From assembly GCF_013179285.1 (NCBI RefSeq), contig NZ_WVNW01000001.1, positions 744,001 through 808,000 of the forward strand: 64,000 nucleotides of DNA. Direction: 5' to 3'. The notes beneath the pieces were generated by a model. The model was given only the letters and a program-made list of their open reading frames with translations, ran no database searches and had not been told where the DNA came from. The DNA comes from Roseobacter sp. HKCCD6576-2. GTDB lineage: Bacteria; Pseudomonadota; Alphaproteobacteria; Rhodobacterales; Rhodobacteraceae. Below, one piece after another: positions 18,490 through 27,080 of this stretch. The position numbers were made by a program, and so were the translations under genes. Position 1 is the stretch's first letter; each line of letters opens with the position of its first letter.

Positions 18490-18849
18490 ATGAGTCATCA
18501 AATTCGACTTTTTAATCACCGGGTTAACCGGATCGAGCGCAATTACGCGAATCGAATCCCCGAGACGTTTACCATCAATGAAGATGGTCTTGTCGTGCCA
18601 CGCACGCGGAGACGTCTACGGTTCCGATTCCCGTTTCGCGCGCTGATCTCTGGGCTGGTTTGTGCCTTTCTGGTCAAGGGGTTCCTGATCTATCACCTGG
18701 GTCAGGAAGACTATACCTCTCGTGTCGACCGCATGCTGACCGGGTCCGCCGTGGATCAGGCTGCCGCCAGGGTTTTGTTGCCAGACCAGGCATCGCTTTG
18801 GGTGTCCGAGCAATACGCGGTATTGGTCACGTTCATCCGCCAGCCATAG
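18490..18849 (+). CDS. Conserved hypothetical protein with one membrane helix
   Basis: This is a 119-residue protein I do not recognise by name. A basic N-terminus (residues 1-45, rich in Arg) precedes one hydrophobic segment at about 50-67 (ALISGLVCAFLVKGFLIY). An acidic periplasm-side tail follows and ends in SEQYAVLVTFIRQP. This suggests a single-pass inner-membrane protein with the N-terminus inside. The ATG at 18490 is preferred over a TTG at 18481. Its coding character (codon use, clear stop before a bidirectional terminator) supports it as a real gene. Confidence 0.65.
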   Translation: MSHQIRLFNHRVNRIERNYANRIPETFTINEDGLVVPRTRRRLRFRFPFRALISGLVCAFLVKGFLIYHLGQEDYTSRVDRMLTGSAVDQAAARVLLPDQASLWVSEQYAVLVTFIRQP

Positions 18850-18873
18850 CGATCATTTAACTCGGTCCATGAA

Positions 18874-18906
18874 AAAGGCCGCCGGGACTTAGTCCAGGCG
18901 GCCTTT
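18874..18906. terminator. Bidirectional terminator between the hypothetical gene and DUF1127
   Basis: AAAGGCCGCC (18874-18883) and GGCGGCCTTT (18897-18906) form a 10-bp stem with A and T tracts on both sides. It can end both the plus-strand gene stopping at 18849 and the minus-strand DUF1127 gene stopping at 18926. Confidence 0.85.
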
Positions 18907-18925
18907 GGCAGGTTTTGTCGTTCAT

Positions 18926-19129
18926 TTAGCGGCGGAAGGTGCCAGCTGCGATGTCGTCGATGTCGCCGCGCACCAGGCCCAAATCGTCCAACTCGCGATC
19001 CGACAGCCGCGACAGGCTCGCGCGGGTCACGCGGGCGTCGTTCCAGCTCGTAATCTTGGCAACGAGTCCGGCGATGAGAGTGACAGCGCTGAAACCAGCG
19101 CCAAGCGGGCGGTTCGTAATAATAGCCAT
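18926..19129 (-). CDS. DUF1127 domain small protein
   Basis: This is a 67-residue protein. A hydrophobic or amphipathic N-terminal stretch (about 8-27) precedes the DUF1127 core, RLSDRELDDLGLVRGDI. Small DUF1127 proteins of alphaproteobacteria include RNA-binding regulators such as CcaF1 of Rhodobacter sphaeroides, often produced under stress and with small RNAs. The ATG ending at 19129 has an AAAGGAC site. Twenty extra upstream codons are in frame but look non-coding. A candidate small RNA lies in the divergent gap upstream. Confidence 0.82.
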   Translation of the reverse strand: MAIITNRPLGAGFSAVTLIAGLVAKITSWNDARVTRASLSRLSDRELDDLGLVRGDIDDIAAGTFRR

Positions 19130-19289
19130 CTGAGTCGTCCTTTCCGAGCTCGTGTAATGGGGTGTCGAGCGGTTGCTCTTGATCCGCAATTAGGGCGACC
19201 GAAGCGCCCAAACAAGCATCTTTTTTTGCATGGGACGCATGCAATTTGTGCATATCTTGAATGGCCGGAAACGCCTTGGAAAATAGGGT

Positions 19290-19393
19290 CAAAATGCGGC
19301 TTGCGGGTGTCGGTTTTGATCTACCTAAGGGCGATTTCAGGCGTGTTTTGAACGCCTGCCTCAAAAAGCGACATTTCTCGTGTCGCTTTTGTC
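19290..19393 (+). ncRNA. Candidate small RNA ending in a terminator upstream of ruvC
   Basis: Two adjacent hairpins, CAGGCGT/ACGCCTG (19338-19358) and AAAAGCGACA/TGTCGCTTTT (19364-19390, followed by a T-rich end), sit in a gap between divergent genes, where neither neighbour needs a terminator. A plausible but weak promoter (TTGAAT, 16 bp, GAAAAT) lies upstream at 19257-19284. The start is estimated. The opposite strand is also possible because the stem is flanked by Ts on both strands. Confidence 0.35.
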
Positions 19394-19407
19394 TGGCGCT
19401 GGTCAAT

Positions 19408-19422
19408 GTTCGCCTTTCGTGC
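19408..19422 (+). promoter_or_regulatory. LexA-like (SOS) site upstream of ruvC
   Basis: GTTC-N7-GTGC differs by one base from the alphaproteobacterial LexA operator GTTC-N7-GTTC. It lies 41 bp upstream of the ruvC start, a position expected for an SOS-regulated ruvCAB operon. Confidence 0.4.
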
Positions 19423-19462
19423 TAGTGATGCAAAAAAGACGCAAAACAGGCGGTGACGGGCG

Positions 19463-19969
19463 GTGATACGGATAATTGGAATTGATCCGGGGCTTCGATC
19501 TCTGGGCTGGGGGGTCATCTCGGTCGATGGATCGCGACTCAGTCACGTGGCCAACGGGCAATGTCAGAGCGCGGGTAGCGATCTTGCGGCACGGTTGCTC
19601 TCTCTTCATCAGCAACTCACGGATATCCTTGCGCTGCATCAACCAACCCATGCTGCTGTCGAGCAGACCTTTGTGAACCGAGACGGTGCCGGGACGTTGA
19701 AACTGGGTCAGGCGCGGGGCATCGCGATGTTGGTCCCGGCGCAATTCGGGATCGCTGTGGCCGAATATGCGCCGAATGCCGTGAAGAAGACGGTTGTCGG
19801 TGTTGGCCATGCCGATAAGCGGCAGATCGACCATATGGTGCGGCTGCAGCTTCCTGGCTGCGCACCAAACGGGCCAGATGCGGCCGACGCGCTGGCCATT
19901 GCGATTTGTCACGCATTTCATGCGCAGACCGCAGGCCGCTTGGCAGATGCCGTGAAGGCCGCATCATGA
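19463..19969 (+). CDS. ruvC: Crossover junction endodeoxyribonuclease RuvC
   Basis: This is a 168-residue Holliday-junction resolvase with an RNase H fold. Catalytic acidic residues are visible in IIGIDPG (Asp near residue 8), VEQTFVNRD (Glu near 68) and near the C-terminus in [10 protein letters not shown] (Asp near 141 and 144). The start is a GTG with a weak ribosome site. It overlaps ruvA through ATGA. The RuvAB branch-migration genes follow directly. Confidence 0.97.
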   Translation: MIRIIGIDPGLRSLGWGVISVDGSRLSHVANGQCQSAGSDLAARLLSLHQQLTDILALHQPTHAAVEQTFVNRDGAGTLKLGQARGIAMLVPAQFGIAVAEYAPNAVKKTVVGVGHADKRQIDHMVRLQLPGCAPNGPDAADALAIAICHAFHAQTAGRLADAVKAAS

Positions 19970-20625
19970 TCGGCAAACTCACCGGGCGCGTCGATTATCG
20001 GGCGCCGGATCATGTGCTTTTGGACGTGAATGGCGTCGGCTACACCGTGCATTGTTCCGAGCGCACCTTGGCCGCTTTGCCACACGCCGGGGAGATGGCC
20101 GCCCTTTATACCGAACTGTTGGTGCGGGAGGATTTGCTGCAACTCTTCGGTTTTCTCACGCTTTATGAGCGCGAATGGCATCGGCTTTTGATTTCGGTTC
20201 AAGGGATTGGGGCCAAGGCCTCGATGGCAATTCTGGGCACGCTTGGCGCGGAAGGCATCGCCCGGGCGATTGCGATTGGCGATTGGGGTGCGGTCAAGAC
20301 TGCGCCGGGCGTGGGGCCGAAAATCGCGCAGCGGGTGGTCAATGAGTTGAAAGACAAAGCGCCCGCGACGATGGCGCTTGGCGGCACTGTGCATGAGGCG
20401 CTTGGCGATGCGCCCGTGCAAGTAATCGAAACAACAGCGCCTGCGACACCCCGACCGGTCAGCAGCGCATCGGCGCAAGCCGAAGCCCTTTCCGCGCTGC
20501 AAAACCTCGGCTATGCCCCATCCGAAGCCGCAAGCGCTGTGGCGACCGCCGCCGGGGAGGCCCCTGAGGCGGAGACGCCCGCTTTGATCCGTGCCGCGCT
20601 GCGTCTCTTGGCGCCGAAGGAATGA
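19966..20625 (+). CDS. ruvA: Holliday junction branch migration protein RuvA
   Basis: This is a 219-residue junction-binding subunit. The OB-fold N-terminal domain starts [12 protein letters not shown]. The tandem helix-hairpin-helix region includes [13 protein letters not shown] and [20 protein letters not shown] near residues 77-130. A variable linker precedes the C-terminal RuvB-binding domain ([16 protein letters not shown]). The ATG at 19966 overlaps the ruvC stop. A 1-bp gap separates its stop from ruvB. Confidence 0.97.
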   Translation: MIGKLTGRVDYRAPDHVLLDVNGVGYTVHCSERTLAALPHAGEMAALYTELLVREDLLQLFGFLTLYEREWHRLLISVQGIGAKASMAILGTLGAEGIARAIAIGDWGAVKTAPGVGPKIAQRVVNELKDKAPATMALGGTVHEALGDAPVQVIETTAPATPRPVSSASAQAEALSALQNLGYAPSEAASAVATAAGEAPEAETPALIRAALRLLAPKE

Positions 20626-20626
20626 G

Positions 20627-21661
20627 ATGACCGAACCCGACCCGACCCTCCGCGCGGACGCACTTCCTGGCGAGGATAGCCCTGATCGAGCGTTGCGCCC
20701 GCAGGCGCTATCGGAGTTTATCGGGCAGGAAGAGGCGCGGGCCAATCTTGCGGTCTTCATCGAAAGCGCGCGGCGTCGGGGCGAGGCGATGGATCACGTG
20801 CTGTTCCATGGGCCGCCCGGCTTGGGCAAGACGACATTGGCGCAGATCATGGCGCGCGAATTGGGCGTGAATTTCCGGATGACATCCGGCCCGGTTCTGG
20901 CTCGCGCGGGCGATTTGGCTGCGATCCTGACCAATCTTGAGCCGCGCGATGTGCTCTTCATTGACGAGATCCATCGGCTGAACCCGGCGGTGGAAGAGGT
21001 GCTTTATCCGGCACTGGAAGATTTCGAACTGGATTTGGTGATTGGTGAGGGCCCGGCTGCGCGCACGGTGCGGATCGAGTTACAGCCTTTCACGCTGGTC
21101 GGTGCGACGACACGGCTCGGTCTGCTGACCACGCCCTTACGGGACCGGTTCGGCATTCCGACACGGTTGCAATTCTACACGGTGCCCGAACTGCATGAGA
21201 TCGTCACCAGAGGCGCGCGGCTTCTAGATATCGCGGCAGAGCCGGACGGCACGTTGGAAATCGCCCGCCGCGCGCGCGGCACGCCGCGCATCGCCGGGCG
21301 GTTGCTCCGCCGGGTTGTGGATTTTGCGTTGGTTGAAGGCGATGGGACTTTGACGCGGACGATCGCCGATAGTGCGCTTACCCGTTTGGGTGTCGATCAC
21401 CTCGGGCTTGACGGGGCGGACCGGCGCTATCTGCGGTTGATGGCAGAAAATTATGGCGGTGGTCCGGTGGGGGCGGAGACGCTCTCTGCGGCGCTCTCTG
21501 AAAGCCGGGATGCGATTGAGGAGGTCATTGAACCCTACCTGTTGCAGCAAGGCTTGATCGCGCGGACCCCGCGGGGGCGGGTTCTGGCGCGAAAGGGGTG
21601 GACCCATCTGGGACTGGCGGCCCCGACGCGCCCGGATCAGAGCGATTTGTTTGAGGGATAG
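20627..21661 (+). CDS. ruvB: Holliday junction branch migration ATPase RuvB
   Basis: This is a 344-residue AAA+ motor. Walker [10 protein letters not shown] lies near residues 63-71, Walker [10 protein letters not shown] near 111-119, sensor 1 GATTRLG near 160 and the arginine finger segment LRDRFG near 171. A winged-helix DNA-binding domain forms the C-terminus ([17 protein letters not shown]). The start at 20627 gives the standard MTEPD N-terminus. Upstream in-frame codons lie within ruvA. Confidence 0.98.
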   Translation: MTEPDPTLRADALPGEDSPDRALRPQALSEFIGQEEARANLAVFIESARRRGEAMDHVLFHGPPGLGKTTLAQIMARELGVNFRMTSGPVLARAGDLAAILTNLEPRDVLFIDEIHRLNPAVEEVLYPALEDFELDLVIGEGPAARTVRIELQPFTLVGATTRLGLLTTPLRDRFGIPTRLQFYTVPELHEIVTRGARLLDIAAEPDGTLEIARRARGTPRIAGRLLRRVVDFALVEGDGTLTRTIADSALTRLGVDHLGLDGADRRYLRLMAENYGGGPVGAETLSAALSESRDAIEEVIEPYLLQQGLIARTPRGRVLARKGWTHLGLAAPTRPDQSDLFEG

Positions 21662-21704
21662 CTTGGGAGCCTCCGGCGGGGATATTTATGAAGCAGAGAA
21701 GCTC
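21662..21704 (+). repeat. Possible Rhodobacteraceae intergenic repeat (GCCTCCGGCGGGGATATTT type)
   Basis: The 43 bp after ruvB contain GAGCCTCCGGCGGGGATATTT followed by ATGAAGCAGAGAAG. From memory, segments of the form CCTCCGGCGGG(G/A)(G/A)TATTT followed by AAGATGAAG recur many times between genes in this family. Only one copy is in this window, so its repeat status cannot be shown here. Confidence 0.35.
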
Positions 21705-22355
21705 ATGACGGACACCTCGGGGCGCATGGTGCCTGAACAGGTTGAAGCGCTTTTTACGCGGGCGGATGGGCAATATCTCTTTGCCCGTTGGGGCCGGCCG
21801 ATTGCGCCGGTGGTGTTTGGTGTCGATGTCGCGACGGTGTCGGTTTTCAAAGGCGCCATCGAGGCGGTTGTCGCTTTGGCCGGGCACCAGATGGCCGAAA
21901 CCGACCCAGAATTGGGCGCGAACCTCATGGTGTTTTTCCTTCGCGAATGGTCGGAGTTGACGGACACACCCAATCTCGACCGGCTAATCCCTGATCTGGC
22001 GCCTTTGGTTGGGCGGCTGCAGCAGGCGGATGCCAATCAATACCGAAGCTTCCGTTTTGATGAGTTGGGAACGATCAAAGCGGCGTTTGTCTTTATTCGC
22101 ATGGATCGGGCGATGCAGGAGGCCGCCGCGGAGACCATCGCGCTCAGCCAGATGGTGCAGACCATCCTGCTCTGGTCTGACACGGCGTTTCTTGGCACCT
22201 CGCCGCTCGCGGTCCTAACCGAAGGGGGGCCGGCGGTGTTGAAGCCAGAGATCGCGGCAGTGATCCGCGCTGCATATGATCCGGTGATGCCCGCGATGGC
22301 GCAGGACCCGTCTCACGCCTTGCGTCTGACGGCGCGTCTTGGAGACCTACAATGA
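21705..22355 (+). CDS. Conserved hypothetical protein in the ruv-tol interval
   Basis: This is a 216-residue, mostly helical cytoplasmic protein that I do not recognise by name. It contains RWGRPIAPVVFGVD near residues 28-41 and a hydrophobic helix near 155-170 (ETIALSQMVQTILLW), with no signal peptide and no catalytic motif. The ATG at 21705 is chosen because GAGAAG precedes it and upstream codons fall in the repeat-like segment. It overlaps ybgC by ATGA, so it is co-translated with the Tol-Pal genes. The function is unknown. Confidence 0.7.
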   Translation: MTDTSGRMVPEQVEALFTRADGQYLFARWGRPIAPVVFGVDVATVSVFKGAIEAVVALAGHQMAETDPELGANLMVFFLREWSELTDTPNLDRLIPDLAPLVGRLQQADANQYRSFRFDELGTIKAAFVFIRMDRAMQEAAAETIALSQMVQTILLWSDTAFLGTSPLAVLTEGGPAVLKPEIAAVIRAAYDPVMPAMAQDPSHALRLTARLGDLQ

Positions 22356-22765
22356 TCCATCATTGGCCGATCCGCGTGTACTATGAAGATACCGACCTGG
22401 CGGGCCTCGTCTACTACGCCAATTACTTCAAATTCATCGAACGCGCGCGGTCCGAGATGGTCCGCGAAGCGGGGATTGATCAGCTTGAAATGAAGCGTGA
22501 GCGTGGCGTGGTCTTTGCGGTGCGCCGGGTCGAAGCCGATTATCTTGCGGCGGCGCATTACGACGATGAATTGTTGGTCGAAACCACGCTTGATCGTCTC
22601 AAAGGGGCGCGGTTTGACATGCCGCAGAAGGTGTTTCGCGGCGATCAACTGCTGTTTGAGGCCCGCGTCAGTGTTGTCTGCATTGGCCGAGAGGGCCGCG
22701 CGACCCGTCTTCCGGCGGATATTCGCCAAAAGCTTGAAACAATTTCGGCCCTCACGAGCCAGTGA
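22352..22765 (+). CDS. ybgC: Tol-Pal system-associated acyl-CoA thioesterase
   Basis: This is a 137-residue hotdog-fold thioesterase of the YbgC/4-hydroxybenzoyl-CoA type. The catalytic segment YYEDTDLAGLVYYANY, with the active-site Asp near residue 13, is followed by RARSEMVREAG. It acts on short acyl-CoA or acyl-ACP in E. coli and is regularly the first gene of tol-pal operons. A 113-bp gap follows before tolQ. That gap contains a TTGACA at 22829-22834 without a convincing -10. Confidence 0.94.
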   Translation: MIHHWPIRVYYEDTDLAGLVYYANYFKFIERARSEMVREAGIDQLEMKRERGVVFAVRRVEADYLAAAHYDDELLVETTLDRLKGARFDMPQKVFRGDQLLFEARVSVVCIGREGRATRLPADIRQKLETISALTSQ

Positions 22766-22878
22766 CGCACAATCGTTGGTGTTCCCCCTTACAAGTTGTT
22801 AATATGCGGCCTTAATGAGGCGCAAATTTTGACAATCGCGCCCGAAGATGGGCTGGGGCAAGGCAGGAAGAGCAGGCA

Positions 22879-23571
22879 ATGGAAGCTGAGACGCTAGGCA
22901 TGGCGCAGGAGGCGGATTTTACCCTTCTGGCGCTTTTCTTTCGCGCAACTTTAACGGTTCAATTGGTGATGGTGGCCCTGATGGTGGCCTCGGTCTGGGT
23001 TTGGGCAATTACCTTTTCGAAATATGCACTTTATCGCCGGGCGCGTGGCAATGCGGCGGCGTTTGATGCGGCGTTTTGGTCGGGGGAGCCGCTTGATGAG
23101 CTCTATGATCAGGTCGCCGATGCACCGCGCAGCGCCTCGGAACGGGTGTTTGTGGCGGGTATGACCGAATGGCGGCGATCCCTGCGTGATGATGGGGCGT
23201 TGATCCCGGGGGTGCAGCAGCGGGTCGATCGGTCCATGGATGTGGCGATTGCGCGGGAGAATGAGCGCCTTACATCGGGGCTGAACTTCCTCGCCACCAC
23301 TGGGGCCACCGCGCCCTTTGTGGGCCTGTTCGGCACGGTCTGGGGCATCATGCGCTCGTTTCAGGAGATCGCAGCTTCGGGCAACACATCGCTGGCCGTG
23401 GTGGCGCCCGGTATCGCCGAAGCGCTGCTCGCGACGGGTCTGGGCCTTCTCGCCGCGATTCCGGCGGTGATTTTCTACAACAAGCTTTCGTCCGACGCGG
23501 ATCGGTTGATCGGCGGTTATGAAGGCTTTGCCGATGAGTTCTCCACCCTTCTATCGCGGCAGCTCGACTGA
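22879..23571 (+). CDS. tolQ: Tol-Pal system protein TolQ
   Basis: This is a 230-residue inner-membrane channel subunit of the proton-driven TolQR motor. It has a first transmembrane helix near residues 20-45. The second and third helices lie near 135-160 (NFLATTGATAPFVGLFGTVWG) and 170-200 (SLAVVAPGIAEALLATGLGLL), and carry the MotA/ExbB signature. It overlaps tolR by one base (TGATG). Confidence 0.97.
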   Translation: MEAETLGMAQEADFTLLALFFRATLTVQLVMVALMVASVWVWAITFSKYALYRRARGNAAAFDAAFWSGEPLDELYDQVADAPRSASERVFVAGMTEWRRSLRDDGALIPGVQQRVDRSMDVAIARENERLTSGLNFLATTGATAPFVGLFGTVWGIMRSFQEIAASGNTSLAVVAPGIAEALLATGLGLLAAIPAVIFYNKLSSDADRLIGGYEGFADEFSTLLSRQLD

Positions 23572-24044
23572 TGGGCGCTCAGGTCGCAACGAAATCGGGC
23601 GGCGGCCGGAGACGGGGCCGCCGGTCTGGCCGGTCTAAGCCGATGTCCGAGATCAATGTCACGCCCTTTGTGGACGTGATGCTCTGCCTTTTGATCATCT
23701 TCATGGTGGCTGCGCCGCTGATGACGGTTGGTGTGCCGGTGGAACTGCCGGAAACGGCGGCGGAGGCGTTGCCGGGGGATGAGGAGGAGCCACTTTCGAT
23801 CACGTTGGCGGCCGATGGTCGGGTCTTGATCCAGACGACCGAAGTGGCGCTGTCTGATCTGATCCCGCGCTTGCAAGCCATCGCCGCCGAGCGGGACAGC
23901 AACCAAGTGTTCCTGCGGGCCGATGGGGCCATTCCTTATGAGCAGGTGATGCAGGTCATGGGCGCGCTCAACGCAGGCGGGTTCCGAGAGATCGGCTTGG
24001 TCACAGATGCGGGCGGCCCCGCGCTTGATGGGTCCGAGGGGTGA
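23571..24044 (+). CDS. tolR: Tol-Pal system protein TolR
   Basis: This is a 157-residue ExbD-type subunit with one membrane helix near residues 30-52 (FVDVMLCLLIIFMVAAPLM). The helix includes the proton-path Asp in VTPFVDV. A periplasmic domain follows (VFLRADGAIPYEQVMQVMG). The basic, Gly/Arg-rich N-terminus faces the cytoplasm. It lies between tolQ and tolA. Confidence 0.96.
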   Translation: MGAQVATKSGGGRRRGRRSGRSKPMSEINVTPFVDVMLCLLIIFMVAAPLMTVGVPVELPETAAEALPGDEEEPLSITLAADGRVLIQTTEVALSDLIPRLQAIAAERDSNQVFLRADGAIPYEQVMQVMGALNAGGFREIGLVTDAGGPALDGSEG

Positions 24045-24051
24045 GGTGGCG

Positions 24052-25164
24052 ATGCGCCGATCTCTCTACGCCTCGGCTGGCATTCATGCCGGTATCATCG
24101 TCTGGGTGGCAATTGGCGGGATCGTCCGGCAGAGCGATCCGGTTCCGTTTGAGGTGACCGGTGTGAGCATCGTGAGCACATCCGAGTTCGAGGCCCTGAC
24201 TGCGCGGCCTGTGACGCCGACAGTGTCGGAGGCGCCTGAGGTGTTGCAACCGACGCCGGAGATCGAAACGCCAGTGGCGCCGGAGGCGGAGACGCCCGCG
24301 CCTGACGTCACACAACCCGAGGCCGCGGCGACACCGGAGACCGAGACAACGCCGGATGTATCGGAACTGGACACGCCCCAAGCCGATGTGACCGATGAGG
24401 TCGCGGCTTTGCCGACCCCACCCCAAGGGGACCCCACGGCCGCGCCATCAGAGACGCCGACACCACAAGAAGCGCCGCGCGTTGCGCCGCAACCCGCGCC
24501 GGTGCCTGCCCCCGAGGTCGAAACCGCGCCCGAGGTGGTGGAGCAACCGACCAATCCCGAGCCATCCGAAACGCCCGCCGAGGACGTCACACCGACCGCG
24601 CCGGAAGAAGCGACCACCGAGATCGTCACTGAGGCCGAAGAGCCATCTTTGGGCAGTGCCGCGCCGCAAGCCTCGGTCCGCCCGAGCGCTCGGCCTAATC
24701 GACCTGCCCCGGTTGTCGAAACGGCGGCACCCGCGCCCGAGACACCCGAAACACCTGCGCCAGCTGAGGAAGACCCGCTGGCCGCCGCCATCGCCGATGC
24801 TGTGGCCGATGCCAATACCGCGCCTGCGCAACCCTCTGGCCCGCCGCTCACCGCCGGGCAGCGGGATGGGTTCCGCATTGCCGTGCAGCAATGCTGGAAT
24901 GTCGGCTCGCTTTCCTCCGAAGCGCTGCAAACAACCGTCACCGTTGGTGTGGAGATGGCCCGTGACGGTCGCCCAGAAAATGGAACAATCCGCCTGATCG
25001 AGTCGGTTGGTGGCTCCGATGCCGCCGCCCGCCAAGCGTTTGAGGCGGCCCGCCGCGCAATTATCCGCTGTGGCTCCAATGGTTTTGACCTGCCCGAAGA
25101 GAGCTATGACCATTGGCGCAGCGTTGAAATGGTATTTAACCCCGAAGGAATGAGGTTGAGATGA
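24052..25164 (+). CDS. tolA: TolA-like energy transducer with a Pro/Thr/Glu-rich linker
   Basis: This is a 370-residue protein with an N-terminal membrane helix (about residues 6-24). A periplasmic linker of about 240 residues made almost entirely of Pro, Thr, Glu, Ala and Val follows. The compact C-terminal domain (about 270-370: [30 protein letters not shown]) is the conserved alphaproteobacterial TolA domain. It replaces the Ala/Lys-rich helical linker of enterobacterial TolA. The ATG at 24052 is preferred, with GAGGTG upstream. Two earlier in-frame ATGs lie at 24007 and 24028. It overlaps tolB by ATGA. Confidence 0.9.
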   Translation: MRRSLYASAGIHAGIIVWVAIGGIVRQSDPVPFEVTGVSIVSTSEFEALTARPVTPTVSEAPEVLQPTPEIETPVAPEAETPAPDVTQPEAAATPETETTPDVSELDTPQADVTDEVAALPTPPQGDPTAAPSETPTPQEAPRVAPQPAPVPAPEVETAPEVVEQPTNPEPSETPAEDVTPTAPEEATTEIVTEAEEPSLGSAAPQASVRPSARPNRPAPVVETAAPAPETPETPAPAEEDPLAAAIADAVADANTAPAQPSGPPLTAGQRDGFRIAVQQCWNVGSLSSEALQTTVTVGVEMARDGRPENGTIRLIESVGGSDAAARQAFEAARRAIIRCGSNGFDLPEESYDHWRSVEMVFNPEGMRLR

Positions 25165-26501
25165 CCCGTTTTCTGATCCCCGTGGCCGTTCTGGCCCTTT
25201 TGATTGCTGGCCTTTTTGCGCCCGCTGTGGCTCAGACGAGTCCCGGCCCCCTCAGGATTGAAATCACCGAAGGGGTGATCGAGCCGTTGCCCTTCGCGGC
25301 CCCAACCTTCATCGCGGAGAACGCCGCCGCCTCGGATGTGGCGCAAGACATCACTCGGGTGATCTCCGCCGATCTCAGAGGCACGGGCCTCTTCCGGGAG
25401 ATCCCGGCCTCCGCTCATATCTCCACGATCACCAGCTTCGACAGCCCGGTCCAATATGCCGATTGGAAAGCGATCAATGCGCAAGCCCTGATCACCGGCT
25501 CGGTCGAACAGACGGCCAATGGTCAGCTTGTCGTCCGCTTCCGCCTTTTCGATGTCTTCGCCGATGAGCCGCTTGGCGAAGGCCTGCAATTTGTCGGATC
25601 GCCTGAAAGCTGGCGGCGTATGGCTCATAACGTGGCCGATCAGGTCTATGAGAGGATCACGGGCGAGACCGGCTATTTCGATACGCGGGTGGCCTTCATC
25701 TCGGAATCCGGCCCGAAAAACGCGCGTCTGAAACGGTTGGCTGTCATGGATTACGACGGCGCAAATGTGCAGTATTTGACCGATAGCCGCGCCATCGTGC
25801 TCGCCCCGCGCTTCTCGCCGAATGGCGACCGGGTCATCTATACGAGTTATGAAAGCGGCTTTCCGCGGGTCTATTTGATGGATGTGGCGACGGTGCAGCG
25901 TCGGCCGCTGGATGCATTGCCCGACACGATGAGTTTTGCGCCGCGCTTCTCGCCGGATGGCAACCGGGTGGTTTATTCGGAGTCCTCCGGCGGCAATACC
26001 GACATCTATATCTTGGATCTGAACACCGGTCAGCGGACCCGCCTGACCCAAGCGCCGTCGATCGAAACTGCGCCCAGTTTCTCGCCGGATGGCTCGCAGA
26101 TCGTCTTCGAATCTGACCGTTCTGGGCGGCAGCAAATCTATGTCATGCCAGCCAGCGGCGGCGAAGCCCGCCGGGTTAGCCAAGGAACAACCGGCCGCTA
26201 TGGCACACCGGTCTGGTCGCCGCGCGGCGACTTGATTGCCTTCACATTTCAAAATGCAGGGCGGTTCCATATCGGCGTGATGCGCACGGACGGCTCTGAA
26301 GAGCGGCTGCTCACGGCCTCTTTTCTGGATGAGGGGCCGACCTGGGCACCCAATGGCCGCGTGATCATGTTCACGCGCGAAACGGCAGGGACCGATGGGG
26401 CACCGGCGCTTTATTCGGTGGATATCTCCGGCCGGAACCTACAGCGCGTCGCAACACCTGGCATGGCGTCCGATCCATCTTGGTCCCCACGCTTGCCATA
26501 G
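25161..26501 (+). CDS. tolB: Tol-Pal system beta-propeller TolB
   Basis: This is a 446-residue periplasmic protein. A signal peptide (residues 1-24, ending in AVAQ) is followed by the N-terminal TolB domain. A six-bladed propeller marked by repeated FSPDG/FSPNG motifs (near residues 215, 258, 303 and, as variants, 348 and 393) makes up the rest. It binds Pal and TolA to link the motor to the outer membrane. A 78-bp gap separates it from pal. Confidence 0.97.
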   Translation: MTRFLIPVAVLALLIAGLFAPAVAQTSPGPLRIEITEGVIEPLPFAAPTFIAENAAASDVAQDITRVISADLRGTGLFREIPASAHISTITSFDSPVQYADWKAINAQALITGSVEQTANGQLVVRFRLFDVFADEPLGEGLQFVGSPESWRRMAHNVADQVYERITGETGYFDTRVAFISESGPKNARLKRLAVMDYDGANVQYLTDSRAIVLAPRFSPNGDRVIYTSYESGFPRVYLMDVATVQRRPLDALPDTMSFAPRFSPDGNRVVYSESSGGNTDIYILDLNTGQRTRLTQAPSIETAPSFSPDGSQIVFESDRSGRQQIYVMPASGGEARRVSQGTTGRYGTPVWSPRGDLIAFTFQNAGRFHIGVMRTDGSEERLLTASFLDEGPTWAPNGRVIMFTRETAGTDGAPALYSVDISGRNLQRVATPGMASDPSWSPRLP

Positions 26502-26579
26502 TCGGGATGTGATTTGCAGACGGCCCCGCCCATGTTACCCTGCGCCGCAAAAGCGCCTTCGATACGAGGAACGAGCAAA

Positions 26580-27074
26580 ATGAACATGATCGCAAAATCC
26601 GCCCTTCTGATGGCGGTTCTGGGCCTTTCCGCCTGCGCCCAAGGTGGGCTTGGCGGTGGCAACACCGTCGACCTCAACGCCAATCAGGGGGCCGCATCGG
26701 ACCCCAGATCACCCGCTTACTTCAACCAGGTCGTGGGCGACCGCGTGCTGTTCGCCGTGGATCAATCGAGCCTGTCGCCAGAGGCGCAATCGATCCTCGC
26801 CGGTCAGGCGCAATGGCTTTTGACCAATACGGAATACACTGCCTTAATCGAAGGCCATGCCGATGAACAAGGCACGCGGGAGTACAACCTCGCGCTCGGC
26901 GCGCGCCGTGCCAACGCGGTGCAGGAATATCTGATCAGCCAAGGCGTTGCGGCCAATCGGCTGCGCACGATCAGCTACGGCAAAGAGCGTCCGTTGGAGA
27001 TTTGTTCGAACGAGAGCTGCTATCGCCAGAACCGCCGCGCGGTCAGCGTGATTGCCGCCGGCGCGGGGGTCTAA
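26580..27074 (+). CDS. pal: Peptidoglycan-associated lipoprotein Pal
   Basis: This is a 164-residue outer-membrane lipoprotein. A type II signal peptide has its lipobox LSAC at residues 18-21. The OmpA-like peptidoglycan-binding domain occupies about 65-160, with the diagnostic EGHADEQGTREYNLALG segment near 95-111 and RLRTISYGKERP near 127. The ATG at 26580 gives a normal lipoprotein signal. An upstream frame start at 26514 would spoil it. It is followed 6 bp later by cpoB. Confidence 0.97.
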   Translation: MNMIAKSALLMAVLGLSACAQGGLGGGNTVDLNANQGAASDPRSPAYFNQVVGDRVLFAVDQSSLSPEAQSILAGQAQWLLTNTEYTALIEGHADEQGTREYNLALGARRANAVQEYLISQGVAANRLRTISYGKERPLEICSNESCYRQNRRAVSVIAAGAGV

Positions 27075-27080
27075 ACCCAG

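Larger units (their letters stand above)
19130..19462. other. 333-bp intergenic region between DUF1127 and ruvC
   Basis: No gene is supported here. From left to right it holds overlapping inverted repeats built on TTGCAT/ATGCAA (19226-19253). It then holds a TTGAAT/GAAAAT promoter-like pair (19257-19262 and 19279-19284) and two hairpins, the second with terminator character (19338-19358 and 19364-19390). A GTTC-N7-GTGC LexA-like site lies at 19408-19422. Confidence 0.6.

Noticed and set aside
22799-22815. CtrA site TTAA-N9-TTAA before tolQ
   Set aside because: Spacing between the half-sites is 9 rather than the required 7.
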